This document shows positions 9,064 to 18,105 of a DNA stretch of 64,000 nt, in pieces (position 1 is the first letter of the stretch; each line of letters begins with the position of its first letter). The notes beneath the pieces were generated by a model that did not search any database, was not told the origin of the DNA, and saw only the letters and a list, made by a program, of their open reading frames with translations. Source of the DNA: Flavimaricola sp. (GTDB taxonomy: Bacteria; Pseudomonadota; Alphaproteobacteria; Rhodobacterales; Rhodobacteraceae). The DNA lies in NCBI GenBank assembly GCA_029255105.1, contig JAQWWH010000047.1, positions 30,021 to 94,020 on the forward strand, in the 5' to 3' direction. A program made the position numbers and the translations under genes.

Positions 9064-10410
9064 ATGAGCCAGCTTGCGTCCCCGCGCTACCTTGCGCGCC
9101 TGCTTATGCGGCGACTGCCGATGATCCTGCTTGTGATTGTCATAGGCCTTCCGGCGGCGCTTGTGTTTGCTTTGCTGCAACCCAAGATCTACGAGGCCCG
9201 CGCGACGCTGCAGATCGAAGCGCCACAGGTGACTGAACAGTTGGCTGGAAGTGGTACCATGACCATTTCCAACGACAATCAGCTGGACCTCATTCAGCAA
9301 AAGCTGACCTCTCGTGATAACCTCATGCTGATTATCGAAAAGTATGATCTCTTCGCAGGACTGCCCGGACCGGAAATGCGTCTTGGAATGTTTCGCGATG
9401 CGATTACGATCATCAAACTGGTTGATCCGTCACAGGCCTTTCGCATGGATGTGATGCCGTCCGGTCTGTCGATCGCGGTCCGGCTTGGTGATCCTCAGGT
9501 TGCGGCTGATGTTGCCAATGATCTTGTCGACAGCATCCTCGTCGAAGCGCAGAGCCGCAGCGAAGGCCGCGCAAGCCGCGCCCTGTCATTCTTTGTCGCA
9601 GAAGAGGCTCGTGTCGGTGACCAGATGGTGCAGCTGGAACGCGAGCTCGCCACGTTCAAAGAAGAGAATGTGGATTCCCTTCCCGAAGCGCTTGCCTCGC
9701 AGCAGACCCGTTTGACGCGCCTGGTGGAGACCCAGCTAGAGATTGATCAGCAGTTGATCTCGCTTCAAACTTCAAGCACGCGGCTGCGAGAAGATGACCT
9801 GAACCGACAGACCAACCTTCTGCAGCAGCAACGCGACCTCATCTCATTGAATATCCGCCAAATCGAGGATGCCTTGGCCAAGGCACCCGAAGTCGAACGT
9901 CAGCTGAGCGCACTTGATCGTCGGTTAAGCCAGCTGTCTACCGAATATACCCTTATCACGACCCGCCGGGCCGAAGCGGCGATGAGCCAGCTTCTTGAAA
10001 GCCAGCAAAGCACGGAAAGGTTCGAGATCCTTGAATCTGCGATCCCGCCGGAAAATGCCGTATCAACCAGCCGCAAGAAGATCGCCTTGGCAGGTGCTTT
10101 TCTGGTGATTGTGGTTGCCGTGGGCGGTGCACTTGCCCTTGAGACGATCAATGGTACCATCCGTACCGCGTCGCAATTGGAAGATCAGCTTGGGATCCGG
10201 GCTGTGATCGTGGTGCCGAACCTCACAGCGACCCGAGCCAAGACACAAAGACCAAGCGGTCGGCTGGGCAGCGCGGGGATACGCATGGGCACGGGCTTGT
10301 TCCGGAGGATCAAGGGACGGGCCCAGGCTGTATCCCGTGCCATTCCGTTGGACAGGCTGTCAGCAGCGTTTGCCCGGATGACCAGCGGCCTGAAGCTTGT
10401 CCGTCAGTAG
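9064..10410 (+). CDS. Wzz/chain-length-determinant family polysaccharide co-polymerase
   Basis: 448 residues. AGGAG at 9053-9057 abuts an ATG at 9058, so the second ATG (9064, spacing 6) is the better start. The protein has an N-terminal membrane helix (MILLVIVIGLPAALVFALL), a periplasmic Wzz-type beta/alpha head, a long central coiled coil rich in Gln, Glu and Arg (about residues 180-320), and a second membrane helix (LAGAFLVIVVAVGGALAL) near residue 350. The cytosolic tail of about 80 residues lacks a kinase domain. Such proteins set chain length of exported polysaccharide in the inner membrane. The matching ATPase is a separate gene facing it, and the two stop codons overlap by 7 bp. Confidence 0.85.
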   Translation: MSQLASPRYLARLLMRRLPMILLVIVIGLPAALVFALLQPKIYEARATLQIEAPQVTEQLAGSGTMTISNDNQLDLIQQKLTSRDNLMLIIEKYDLFAGLPGPEMRLGMFRDAITIIKLVDPSQAFRMDVMPSGLSIAVRLGDPQVAADVANDLVDSILVEAQSRSEGRASRALSFFVAEEARVGDQMVQLERELATFKEENVDSLPEALASQQTRLTRLVETQLEIDQQLISLQTSSTRLREDDLNRQTNLLQQQRDLISLNIRQIEDALAKAPEVERQLSALDRRLSQLSTEYTLITTRRAEAAMSQLLESQQSTERFEILESAIPPENAVSTSRKKIALAGAFLVIVVAVGGALALETINGTIRTASQLEDQLGIRAVIVVPNLTATRAKTQRPSGRLGSAGIRMGTGLFRRIKGRAQAVSRAIPLDRLSAAFARMTSGLKLVRQ

Positions 10411-11363
10411 GCGTATTGGCCTTCGATTTCGGCCTTGTTGAGGACAACACCCAGGATGGGCTTGTCCTCACCGATGCGCCGAGTTGCTTCTCGGACCTCT
10501 TCGGCGGTTGTGATCCCGCCGCCAACCACCATAAGCACGCAATCGAAGTGTGGGCGAAATGCGATGACGTCATCCTGGGCAAGGGCAGGGGGCAGGTCAA
10601 ACAGGATGACCTCAGGCTCTAGCGCCTCTTCCATTTCATCAAGGACGTCGCCGGTCTTGGCCTGGTGAAACAGTTCTGCGGCATAGCTTTCGGCCCGGCC
10701 ATTGAGGGCGATGGCCAGATTATCGCCCAACTGAAGGGCGTTGGCTCCTAGGCGGCAAAAGTGGTTTTCCAGGGGTGACAAGCCGCGCAGGTAGTCCCCG
10801 ATCGCCGGGGCATCCTTAACACCCAGATACCGCATCAGCCCATGCTTACGCATGTCCATATCCATCAGAACCGTCCGGCAATCGTCATAGCGGGACAGCG
10901 TGATGGCCAGGTTGATGGCCGTAAAGGATTTGCCGCAACCCGCTGTGGGCGAAGTGATTGCGACGCGGGTCCAGCCTTTGTCCGCCAGGGCCTGAACCAA
11001 CCGGGTCCGCAGAACGTCAAAGGCGCTATGGGCCGGGTCAGTCCGGCTGGCCGTAATGACAAGCTGACGGTCAAGGGAGGCTGCATTGACGGGAAGGTGC
11101 GGCAGGCGGCTCCAGCGGCTATAGACCTCGGGTGGCATGTTGTGCGGGATCTGGACCCGCGCCGCGGGTGTTTCGAGCAGCGGCCTTGAGGTTGCTGCCC
11201 GCGCAGAATGCTCTGCGTCGATCTGCGCCATAAGTTTTGCTGTCCGCGCCTCGATCTCGGTGGTTGCGGCGCCTTCGATCCTGGCGATCTCCTCCATCAG
11301 GCGCGCCTTTGCGTCCCCGTCAAGACGAGGTCGGGCAGAGCGCGAGGAGGTTTCAGCGTTCAT
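10404..11363 (-). CDS. CpsD/CapB-type tyrosine-kinase ATPase (polysaccharide biosynthesis)
   Basis: 319 residues. ATG 11363 with AGGA six nt upstream is preferred over a TTG at 11369. P-loop ATPase of the MinD/BY-kinase fold: Walker A in SPTAGCGKSF, Walker A' in VLMDMDMRKHG and Walker B in VILFDLPPA. The C-terminus ends GQYAY, with two tyrosines but no long tyrosine cluster. The partner membrane activator should be the Wzz-like protein encoded convergently next door. It is the last gene of the minus-strand sugar operon that starts at 17908. Kinase activity is inferred from the family. Confidence 0.85.
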   Translation of the reverse strand: MNAETSSRSARPRLDGDAKARLMEEIARIEGAATTEIEARTAKLMAQIDAEHSARAATSRPLLETPAARVQIPHNMPPEVYSRWSRLPHLPVNAASLDRQLVITASRTDPAHSAFDVLRTRLVQALADKGWTRVAITSPTAGCGKSFTAINLAITLSRYDDCRTVLMDMDMRKHGLMRYLGVKDAPAIGDYLRGLSPLENHFCRLGANALQLGDNLAIALNGRAESYAAELFHQAKTGDVLDEMEEALEPEVILFDLPPALAQDDVIAFRPHFDCVLMVVGGGITTAEEVREATRRIGEDKPILGVVLNKAEIEGQYAY

Positions 11364-11465
11364 GTTCAATCCTGCAGATAAACGGGCCGGTCACTATGGT
11401 TGCATGATGAATGCCCGACAAAACTGGCAGAATTGTGCCATTGGTTCGGAAAATGCATCAAAGCG

Positions 11466-13571
11466 TCAAAAGCCGAACAATCCGGCCTCATCAATCGCGC
11501 GGGACAAGAACCTGTCGCGGTCAGCCTCGGGTGCCCAGCCAAGAACCTGCTTTGGCCGATCGTTTACAAAGCGGGACAGGTGTCCGCGCGACTTCCAGTC
11601 GGCCAGCGATGGCCGGACTTCATCCCGTCGCCCAAGGGCATAGCGTTTAAGGGCAAATTTGACCCCATCCGCCATCCACATACCGGTCAAAGAGCCAGAG
11701 CTGACGTTGATCCGCGCACCCATCCGGGTGTGGATGGCGTCAAAGTAGGCCCGCCCGGACAACATCGGTTCACCTATCAGGTTGAACGATTGACCGATTG
11801 CCGCGTCGTCTTCCATCATTCGGATCAGGCCGTCCGACACGTCATCGGCCAGAACGAACGGCAGGATGTTGCGCCCATCGCCCCACAGCTTGACGGCACC
11901 GGCGCCATGCCAGCGACCGATGCCCCAATGTTGCAATGGTCCGCCGTGCCCAACCACGATACCGGGACGCGCGATGACAAGGGGCAGGCCGCTGTTCTTG
12001 TGCAGGGCGGTCAGCCGCGCCTCACACTCGGCCTTGGAACGGGCATAAAGGTTGCGGGCCGCGATGTCGCCAAACCCGGTATCCTCGGTGATCTTTCCCA
12101 GCCGGTTCGACATGTCGTAAGAGGCGATGGTGCCGGTGTAGACCAGCCGCTTGACCCCTGCCGCAAGCGCCGCTTCACCAATGCGGACAGCCACGCCGAC
12201 GTCGTTTTTCAGGGCCTCTTCCCAAGTGGTATCCATTGATTTGGCAAGGTTGAATACCGCGTCCATGCCCTGCATCGCCTGTTTCAACCCGTCGGCATCG
12301 CGCAGAGAGACCGGCACGGTTTCCACATGATCGGCAATGTCGTTAAACGGACCGCTTCTGCCCCGGCTCAGGACCCGCACGTCATGACCCTTGGCCACCA
12401 ATGCCCGGGTCAGGTTGCGGCCGATGAAACCTGTGCCCCCGATAACCATGACCTTGGGCTTTGGCGTACCCTTGGCCACGAATGGGGCCGGCATCTCTGG
12501 CATCAGGTCAAGCGTCGCGTCGATCGCCTGCATAACCTCGATCGCAGAGGCGGCAGAGAACCTCCTGTCCGGCTCTGTCCCCTTGGCGATTGATCCGTAG
12601 ACACTGGCCGCCATGCCGCGAAAGCTTAGCCCATAGGGTGATTTCTGGTTCAGCGACACTGTTTGTCGGGTGGCATTGGTCAGACCGACCTTCAGGTCCT
12701 GCCAGCTTTGCGACAGTGCAGTGCGCAACGGGTTGACGACAAGGTCGGCAGTGTTGTCGGACCGGACCGTCAGAACATCATGGGCGTAGTCCATCTGTGC
12801 CTGCCCGCTTGATCCGGTCAGGGTGACGGTGCGGGCGTCGATGGTCTCGACCATTGACAGCGAAATCGTGATGTCGACGGCGCCTGCCTTCGCCAGAATT
12901 CGCCAGCTTTGGGGCCGCGTCCCGCCCCCCGATAGATCAACGGGCTGGCCCAGAGTCAAAGACAGGATCTCCAGAGGGCCGAACAGGTCCACGGCAAAGG
13001 CAAAAGGGTGTGGCCCCAGTTCCAGCAACAGGTTCTGCGGTTCGCGCAACAGCCAGATGCCAAACGGGCCGGACCGCAGCGGGGACAGTGGCAGGCGCCA
13101 GTCGATCTGGGCTGATGAGACCCTGCCAAGGGCCCCAGCCTCGACCATCGACTTGAGCTGAACATAGGACGGCAACCCAAGGAAGTTGTGCCCGGGTGTA
13201 AAGCGGCGGCCTGCGGCCTTGGCGGCCTCGGCCATCTCGGCGGTCTGGGCGGCGGACAGGGCGACCGGCTTTTCCACCAGCACATCCAGACCACCTGCCA
13301 GACACTCCAGCGCGATGGGATGGTGCAGGTTCGGAGGGGTCAGGATGTGGACGGCGTCACAGCCGCCCGACGCAACAAGGTCGGAGACAGAGGTAAACAC
13401 CTGGGCCCCGTAGCGCTGGGCCAGCCCCTGAGCCGCCCCCTCTGCCGGATCGCAGACAGCCGCAATCCGCACCCCCGGCGTCGCCTTGAGCGCGTCGGCA
13501 TGCCAGCTTGCGATGTACCCGGCCCCGATCAGGCCAACTCTAATACCCTTGTCAGTCTGGTGCATTGTCAC
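11466..13571 (-). CDS. Fusion of Gfo/Idh/MocA oxidoreductase and NAD-dependent epimerase/dehydratase
   Basis: 701 residues in two halves. Residues about 8-360 form a Gfo/Idh/MocA dehydrogenase with GLIGAGYIASWH for NAD binding and VEKPVAL carrying the conserved EKP Lys. Residues about 370-701 form an extended SDR with VIGGTGFIGRNL and YARSK (YxxxK). Both halves look complete, so this is a bifunctional sugar-nucleotide enzyme. An unfused pair of the same families in the same order lies at 15837-17908. GTG 13571 is chosen because AAGGGG lies 7 nt upstream; ATG 13565 is the alternative. It probably makes a modified sugar for the glycosyltransferases of this operon; substrates cannot be read from sequence. 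Confidence 0.9.
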   Translation of the reverse strand: MTMHQTDKGIRVGLIGAGYIASWHADALKATPGVRIAAVCDPAEGAAQGLAQRYGAQVFTSVSDLVASGGCDAVHILTPPNLHHPIALECLAGGLDVLVEKPVALSAAQTAEMAEAAKAAGRRFTPGHNFLGLPSYVQLKSMVEAGALGRVSSAQIDWRLPLSPLRSGPFGIWLLREPQNLLLELGPHPFAFAVDLFGPLEILSLTLGQPVDLSGGGTRPQSWRILAKAGAVDITISLSMVETIDARTVTLTGSSGQAQMDYAHDVLTVRSDNTADLVVNPLRTALSQSWQDLKVGLTNATRQTVSLNQKSPYGLSFRGMAASVYGSIAKGTEPDRRFSAASAIEVMQAIDATLDLMPEMPAPFVAKGTPKPKVMVIGGTGFIGRNLTRALVAKGHDVRVLSRGRSGPFNDIADHVETVPVSLRDADGLKQAMQGMDAVFNLAKSMDTTWEEALKNDVGVAVRIGEAALAAGVKRLVYTGTIASYDMSNRLGKITEDTGFGDIAARNLYARSKAECEARLTALHKNSGLPLVIARPGIVVGHGGPLQHWGIGRWHGAGAVKLWGDGRNILPFVLADDVSDGLIRMMEDDAAIGQSFNLIGEPMLSGRAYFDAIHTRMGARINVSSGSLTGMWMADGVKFALKRYALGRRDEVRPSLADWKSRGHLSRFVNDRPKQVLGWAPEADRDRFLSRAIDEAGLFGF

Positions 13572-13600
13572 CGCTGAGCCCCTTACCTGTTCACAGTAAA

Positions 13601-14587
13601 CTACTTGTATTCAATAAGTTCGGCAGCCCGCCCGCGCAGGCGTCGCCAGTAGTAGGTGATCATGCCCTGCAATTGCGGCAGTTTGGCGAGCGTGTAGTAG
13701 ACCGCATGATGCCCCGCCTCTGCCTTGGGCTGACCTGTGGCGTGAAAACCACGAAAGGTCCGCATCCAGCCAAGACCCATGAAGGCCAAAAGGGCCAGTA
13801 GCGACAGCCAGACCGGAACGAAGGCTGCGCTCAACACGAGGATCGGCAAGGCAATGGCATACTGCCAGACCCGCCGCCGCTCTGCCCGGAAATGGTCGGG
13901 GTGCTTGCTGCCCACATCAAAGAACCCATGACCGCTTCGGACATTGCGCTGCCAGAACTGCGAAAACCGCATCATGTCCGCGTCATGGAACGTCATCGCA
14001 AGCGGGAGCCTGTGGAGCCTGAACCCCTTGCCCCGAAGCCGCACGCAAAACTCGTCGTCTTCGGCGGCAATGACGGAGGGGTCAAACCCACCGACCGCCT
14101 CAAACGCGGCGCTGCGGACCATCATATCGCCGCCACAGGCAAGGATATCGCCCGCCGGACGGTGCCATTCCACGTCCGCCATCTGGTTGTAGACGCTGGC
14201 CTCGCGCGCCACTTCGGACCGCCAACCGGTAACAAGACCAAGGTCAGGGTTCTGATCCAGTGCCGCCCTTGCGGCGGCGATCCAGCCGGGGGCAAGCCCG
14301 CAGTCCCCGTCGATGAACTGGACGTAGTCCGGTAGGCCCTGCGCCTTCAACGCGGCAAAGCCTGCGTTGCGGCCCCGTGCGGCCGTGAACGGGCGAGAGC
14401 GGTCAAGCTCGACCACCTCGACCCCCATGCCCCGCGCCATCGAAACACTGTCATCGCGAGAGCCTGAATCAACATAGACAATCCGCTCAACCTGACCTTT
14501 CAGGGAGGTCAGGCTGTTGCGCAACCTTTCGCCCTCGTTCCGGCCGATGACGACTGCGGCAAACGTGGTTTCTGTTGCGGCGGTCAT
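13601..14587 (-). CDS. Glycosyltransferase family 2
   Basis: 328 residues. GT-A motifs: VVIGRNEGERL at the N-terminus, VDSGSRDDS, FIDGDCGL as the metal-binding DxD-like motif, and DDEFCVRLR. Two hydrophobic stretches near residues 240-270 suggest membrane association. It begins within the stop of the upstream GT4 gene (ATGA), so the two are co-translated. It likely adds a sugar to the lipid-linked repeat unit on the cytosolic face. The acceptor and donor are unknown. Confidence 0.88.
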   Translation of the reverse strand: MTAATETTFAAVVIGRNEGERLRNSLTSLKGQVERIVYVDSGSRDDSVSMARGMGVEVVELDRSRPFTAARGRNAGFAALKAQGLPDYVQFIDGDCGLAPGWIAAARAALDQNPDLGLVTGWRSEVAREASVYNQMADVEWHRPAGDILACGGDMMVRSAAFEAVGGFDPSVIAAEDDEFCVRLRGKGFRLHRLPLAMTFHDADMMRFSQFWQRNVRSGHGFFDVGSKHPDHFRAERRRVWQYAIALPILVLSAAFVPVWLSLLALLAFMGLGWMRTFRGFHATGQPKAEAGHHAVYYTLAKLPQLQGMITYYWRRLRGRAAELIEYK

Positions 14588-15840
14588 TTCGGCCGCTTTC
14601 CGGGTCGGGCCGGGCGGCCCGCCTCATGCGCGCTGCAAATGAGGATGCCAAGCCACGCGGCCTCTTGTGCGATATCAAAGTCGCGGGCGACCTTCGCCCG
14701 GCCCGCCGCACCCATACGCGCGTGGGTACGGCTATCTGACAAGGCGGCGCAAATGGCCGTGGCAAGCGCGTCGCTATCGCCGGGTGGGACCAGAAGCCCT
14801 GAAACCCCATCCTCGACCAGTTCGGGAACCCCTGCGATGCGGGTGGTGACGACTGGTTTGCCAGCCGCCATCGCCTCCATCAACACGACAGGCACCCCTT
14901 CGGCAAAGCTGGGCAGGACCAGAAGATCGCTTGCCTTCAGCGCCTTGGCCACCTCGGACTGGTCCTTGTAGCCGGCAAAGGTAACGGCCCTCGACAGACC
15001 CATGTCCTTGACCTCGGCTTCAAGCTGCTTTCGGTCCGGGCCGTCCCCGATCAGGGTCAAACGCAGATCGGGCCGAACGGTCAGGGCGGACTTCAACGCG
15101 TCAAACAGCACGGGAAGCCCTTTGACAGCGGCCAACCGCCCGACGAACAGGATATCTTGCCCCATCTCTTGCGCGGGTCCGGCGTAGCGGGCCGGGTCGA
15201 TGCCACAATGGACGACGTGCAGCTTGTCCCAATGGGACCGGTCCGAAAACAGCATCGCCTGACTTCGGCAAAAGTCGCTGATGCAGGCCACAAAGGCCGC
15301 CCGCGCAATCTTGGCGTCCAGCCGCCAATGGTGCGGTTCAAAGAAGATGTCGGGACCATGCAGGGTAAAGCTGTAGGGAACGCCCGATATGGCCGAGCAG
15401 AGCATGGCCACCGTGCAGCTGGCCTTGGCAATATGATTATGCAGGTGAACGACGCCGCGAGAGGTCAGTTCGTCGGCCAGCACGACAGCTTCGACAAAGT
15501 AGATGAGGTTGTACAAGCGCCCCTTGATCTCCTTGGGCGCGGTGCGCCAGGCAAGCGAAAGGGCAGACAGGTAGCGACCCGGCCGCCGCAGGGCCCGGCC
15601 ATGGGCCCGAAGGCTGCGCATTGGGGATCGGGCTGCCGACAGAACGTGGAAGGTGCGTCCCTGTTCCTCGGCCTGTTCTGGGCCGACGATATGCTTGGGC
15701 CCGGTGCGCCGGATCGAACATGTCGCAACCTCGAACCCAAGATCCCGCAGGGCTGCGACCTCGCGCTGGATGAAGGTGTCGGTGGCGCGGGGGTATTCAC
15801 CGGTCAGATAGGCGATGGGGCCGGTTAGCGGTTGGGTCAT
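14584..15840 (-). CDS. Glycosyltransferase family 4 (group 1), colanic-acid type
   Basis: 418 residues with the two Rossmann halves of GT-B enzymes. The N-terminal half shows a segment close to WcaL-like proteins (YPRATDTFIQREV) and FTLHGPDIF. The C-terminal half has FVGRLAAVKG, the donor site EGVPVVLMEA, and AAGKPVVTT, which give the E-x7-E type motif. It overlaps its upstream epimerase gene and its downstream GT2 gene by 4 bp each. Expected role: sugar transfer in assembly of an exported polysaccharide repeat unit. Confidence 0.9.
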   Translation of the reverse strand: MTQPLTGPIAYLTGEYPRATDTFIQREVAALRDLGFEVATCSIRRTGPKHIVGPEQAEEQGRTFHVLSAARSPMRSLRAHGRALRRPGRYLSALSLAWRTAPKEIKGRLYNLIYFVEAVVLADELTSRGVVHLHNHIAKASCTVAMLCSAISGVPYSFTLHGPDIFFEPHHWRLDAKIARAAFVACISDFCRSQAMLFSDRSHWDKLHVVHCGIDPARYAGPAQEMGQDILFVGRLAAVKGLPVLFDALKSALTVRPDLRLTLIGDGPDRKQLEAEVKDMGLSRAVTFAGYKDQSEVAKALKASDLLVLPSFAEGVPVVLMEAMAAGKPVVTTRIAGVPELVEDGVSGLLVPPGDSDALATAICAALSDSRTHARMGAAGRAKVARDFDIAQEAAWLGILICSAHEAGRPARPGKRPK

Positions 15841-16796
15841 GCCCTACCCTCCAGCGCCCGGGCCATGCCGGTGGCAAAGTCGATGCCGGGTTGCCATCCC
15901 AAGGCCGCCTTGGCCCGGTCATTGGCATAGTGCAGCGGCATCATCCGCGCCCGCAAGACGGGCGGGCGCAGCAGGCCGGGTAGGCCGGGAACGGCAGAAA
16001 GCAGTCTGCCGGCAAGGTCCAGAGCCTGCCAGGGCAGGGGAAGGACCAACCGGGGCCAGCCGCCTTTGCGCAGGGCTGCAAGGAAGCGCGGCCTGTCGGG
16101 CAAATTGTCCCCGACCAAATGCAGGATCTGCCGTTCACCTATCTTGCCCGGCTGTTCGGCCGCCTTGACCAGTGCCGTGGCGCAGTCCGTCACATGGATC
16201 AGGGGGATCGTCCCTGCGCCACCGATCCGGATGAGGACGGGTCCCACCCCCACCCCGACATGGCTGTTCCAAAGCCGGTCGGGGCCATAGATCGTTCCGG
16301 GCCGCAGGATAAGGACGGCAAACCTGTCGCCGGCGGCAAGCACGTCGACCTCTTGACGAAGCTTGGCGCGGGTATAGGCGTCGCGTTTGTCGGGCGCGGT
16401 TTCCAACGGTGTCATTTCATCGACCTGTGACATGGGTGGCAAGTCGGTATAGCCCAGGACGGAAAGAGAGCTGACGTGGACAAGGCGGGGTGGCTTGGCC
16501 AAGGACTTCATCGCCTGAAGCATGACCCGCGTCGGGGCAACGGTATCGCGCAGTTGGACGGCGTCATCGCCCGACAGGATGGCGGCGGCGTGAATGACGA
16601 CGTCAACCTCGCCAAGAACCTCGGGCAGGCTGTCCTCGCCCAGATGGGCCACATAGCCGGTGACGCCCGGATCGCCCCAGGCGACGGGGACCCTCGTCAT
16701 CGCGACGACCTGGTGTCCGGCAGCGCGGGCAGCTGCAACCGTTGCACGGCCAAGAAAACCGCCCGCCCCTGTGATGAGGATCGTCAGGTCCGCCAT
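15837..16796 (-). CDS. NAD-dependent epimerase/dehydratase (extended SDR)
   Basis: 319 residues. The nucleotide site is ILITGAGGFLGRA at residues 5-17; the active site shows HVSSLSVLG and YTRAK (YxxxK). It acts on a nucleotide sugar, with the exact epimerisation, dehydration or reduction undetermined. It overlaps the upstream Gfo/Idh/MocA gene by 13 bp, which suggests tight coupling. Together they mirror the two halves of the 701-residue fusion encoded three genes downstream. Confidence 0.88.
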   Translation of the reverse strand: MADLTILITGAGGFLGRATVAAARAAGHQVVAMTRVPVAWGDPGVTGYVAHLGEDSLPEVLGEVDVVIHAAAILSGDDAVQLRDTVAPTRVMLQAMKSLAKPPRLVHVSSLSVLGYTDLPPMSQVDEMTPLETAPDKRDAYTRAKLRQEVDVLAAGDRFAVLILRPGTIYGPDRLWNSHVGVGVGPVLIRIGGAGTIPLIHVTDCATALVKAAEQPGKIGERQILHLVGDNLPDRPRFLAALRKGGWPRLVLPLPWQALDLAGRLLSAVPGLPGLLRPPVLRARMMPLHYANDRAKAALGWQPGIDFATGMARALEGRA

Positions 16797-17908
16797 GACA
16801 TCGGCTCCATCGGGGGGCAGGATGTCGTCATGACCTGCGATCCGCTGTCCTCACCGGCGTTCTGTATGGCCAAAGTGACCTCGTTCAGGTGCAAGGCATA
16901 GTCGCCTGACAGGCGGCTCGGCTCTCCTTTGGCGATGGCCTGCAACATCTCGGCGGGACCCAGGGCAAAGTTCATGGCGGCAGCCCCGGTCCGTTTGACC
17001 TTGGGGGCAGGGTCGGCGACCGGTCTGAGGCGCTTTGCAAAGGGATGTTCCATCAACCGACGACGCAGACGCAGCCTGCGGCGGTAGCGGACCGGGGCGG
17101 CGTTGTTCCACGCCTCGGCCACCTCAATGACCCCATCGTCCCCGACGACCCGCAGCCGATGGTCATGCGGGGCAGCGATCGAGCAGGTCAGCCGGGCAAT
17201 CGGTCCGGCCTCAAAGAATAAAACGGCGGTGGAAAAGTCTGGGGCAGCGCCGGACACGCCCAGTTTCTCGGGCAGAACTGTGGCCGACACAGCGGAGACG
17301 CGGGACACGGTGCCAAAAAGCGCGATCAGCCAGCTCAGGTAGTAGCCGGCATGCTCAAGGGTACAGCCAACGCGAAACTCGTCTTCATAGGGCCAGGGTG
17401 CTCCGCTTTCGCTTTGCCAATCGGACAAGGGGGCCTGGGGGATAAAGCCGTCGTCAAGCTCTGCGTAAATCAATCGAGGCGTGCCGCCGGTGCCAGAACG
17501 TACCGCCGCAAGCAGGGTCTGGGCTGTTTCGCCGAGGACAGAGCAGGGGGCAGACCCAAGCATCAGGCCCCCCGCATTGGCCCGAGCGTGCAGGGAGCGC
17601 GCCTCTGCCATCGACATGGCCAGCGGCTTTTCCGACCAGACGTGGAATCCAGCGGTCAGGCAAGCGCGTGTGACTTTGCCATGCGATGAGGGGTTGGTCA
17701 GGTTCAGGATGACCCCATCCCGCGGCTGAACGGCAAAAAGGTCGGCAAGTTTGGGCAGGGGGGCAATGCCCCAATGCGTGCAGAATGCGGTCATGTGGGC
17801 CGGGTCGTGGTCATGCGCGCCCAGAACTTTGATGTTCGGGAAAGTCTTGAGAGACCGCATGTAAAGGTCCGCGACAAAGCCACACCCAATGAGTGTTACG
17901 GCCTTCAT
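16784..17908 (-). CDS. Gfo/Idh/MocA family oxidoreductase
   Basis: 374 residues. The N-terminus VTLIGCGFVADLYM is the NAD-binding glycine motif, and WSEKPLAM holds the conserved EKP lysine. The C-terminal half is the family's mixed sheet domain. It is the first gene of a six-gene minus-strand operon that runs to 10404. Such enzymes oxidise or reduce sugars or sugar nucleotides, often handing the product to an epimerase like the next gene. Substrate unknown. Confidence 0.88.
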   Translation of the reverse strand: MKAVTLIGCGFVADLYMRSLKTFPNIKVLGAHDHDPAHMTAFCTHWGIAPLPKLADLFAVQPRDGVILNLTNPSSHGKVTRACLTAGFHVWSEKPLAMSMAEARSLHARANAGGLMLGSAPCSVLGETAQTLLAAVRSGTGGTPRLIYAELDDGFIPQAPLSDWQSESGAPWPYEDEFRVGCTLEHAGYYLSWLIALFGTVSRVSAVSATVLPEKLGVSGAAPDFSTAVLFFEAGPIARLTCSIAAPHDHRLRVVGDDGVIEVAEAWNNAAPVRYRRRLRLRRRLMEHPFAKRLRPVADPAPKVKRTGAAAMNFALGPAEMLQAIAKGEPSRLSGDYALHLNEVTLAIQNAGEDSGSQVMTTSCPPMEPMSWRT

Positions 17909-18105
17909 GTCAGAGCCCTTTCGCCGGTGTGCCCAACGACGCCCGTCCGCAAAATCATACTGAACCTGTTTCTTGTCTGCCTCGGCTGAGACCTAAACAT
18001 CAAAGGATGGCAACAGTTTGTCCTCAATATGGGCCCTAATGAATTGGGCAACTTTGTGGCAAACAGAAGGCTCTGCGGGGGCAGAACTGCGTCACGGGTT
18101 TGACA

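Noticed and set aside
11425..11440. TGGCAGAATTGTGCCA as a sigma-54 promoter
   Set aside because: The GG and GC elements are 9 nt apart rather than 10; a chance near-palindrome is more likely.
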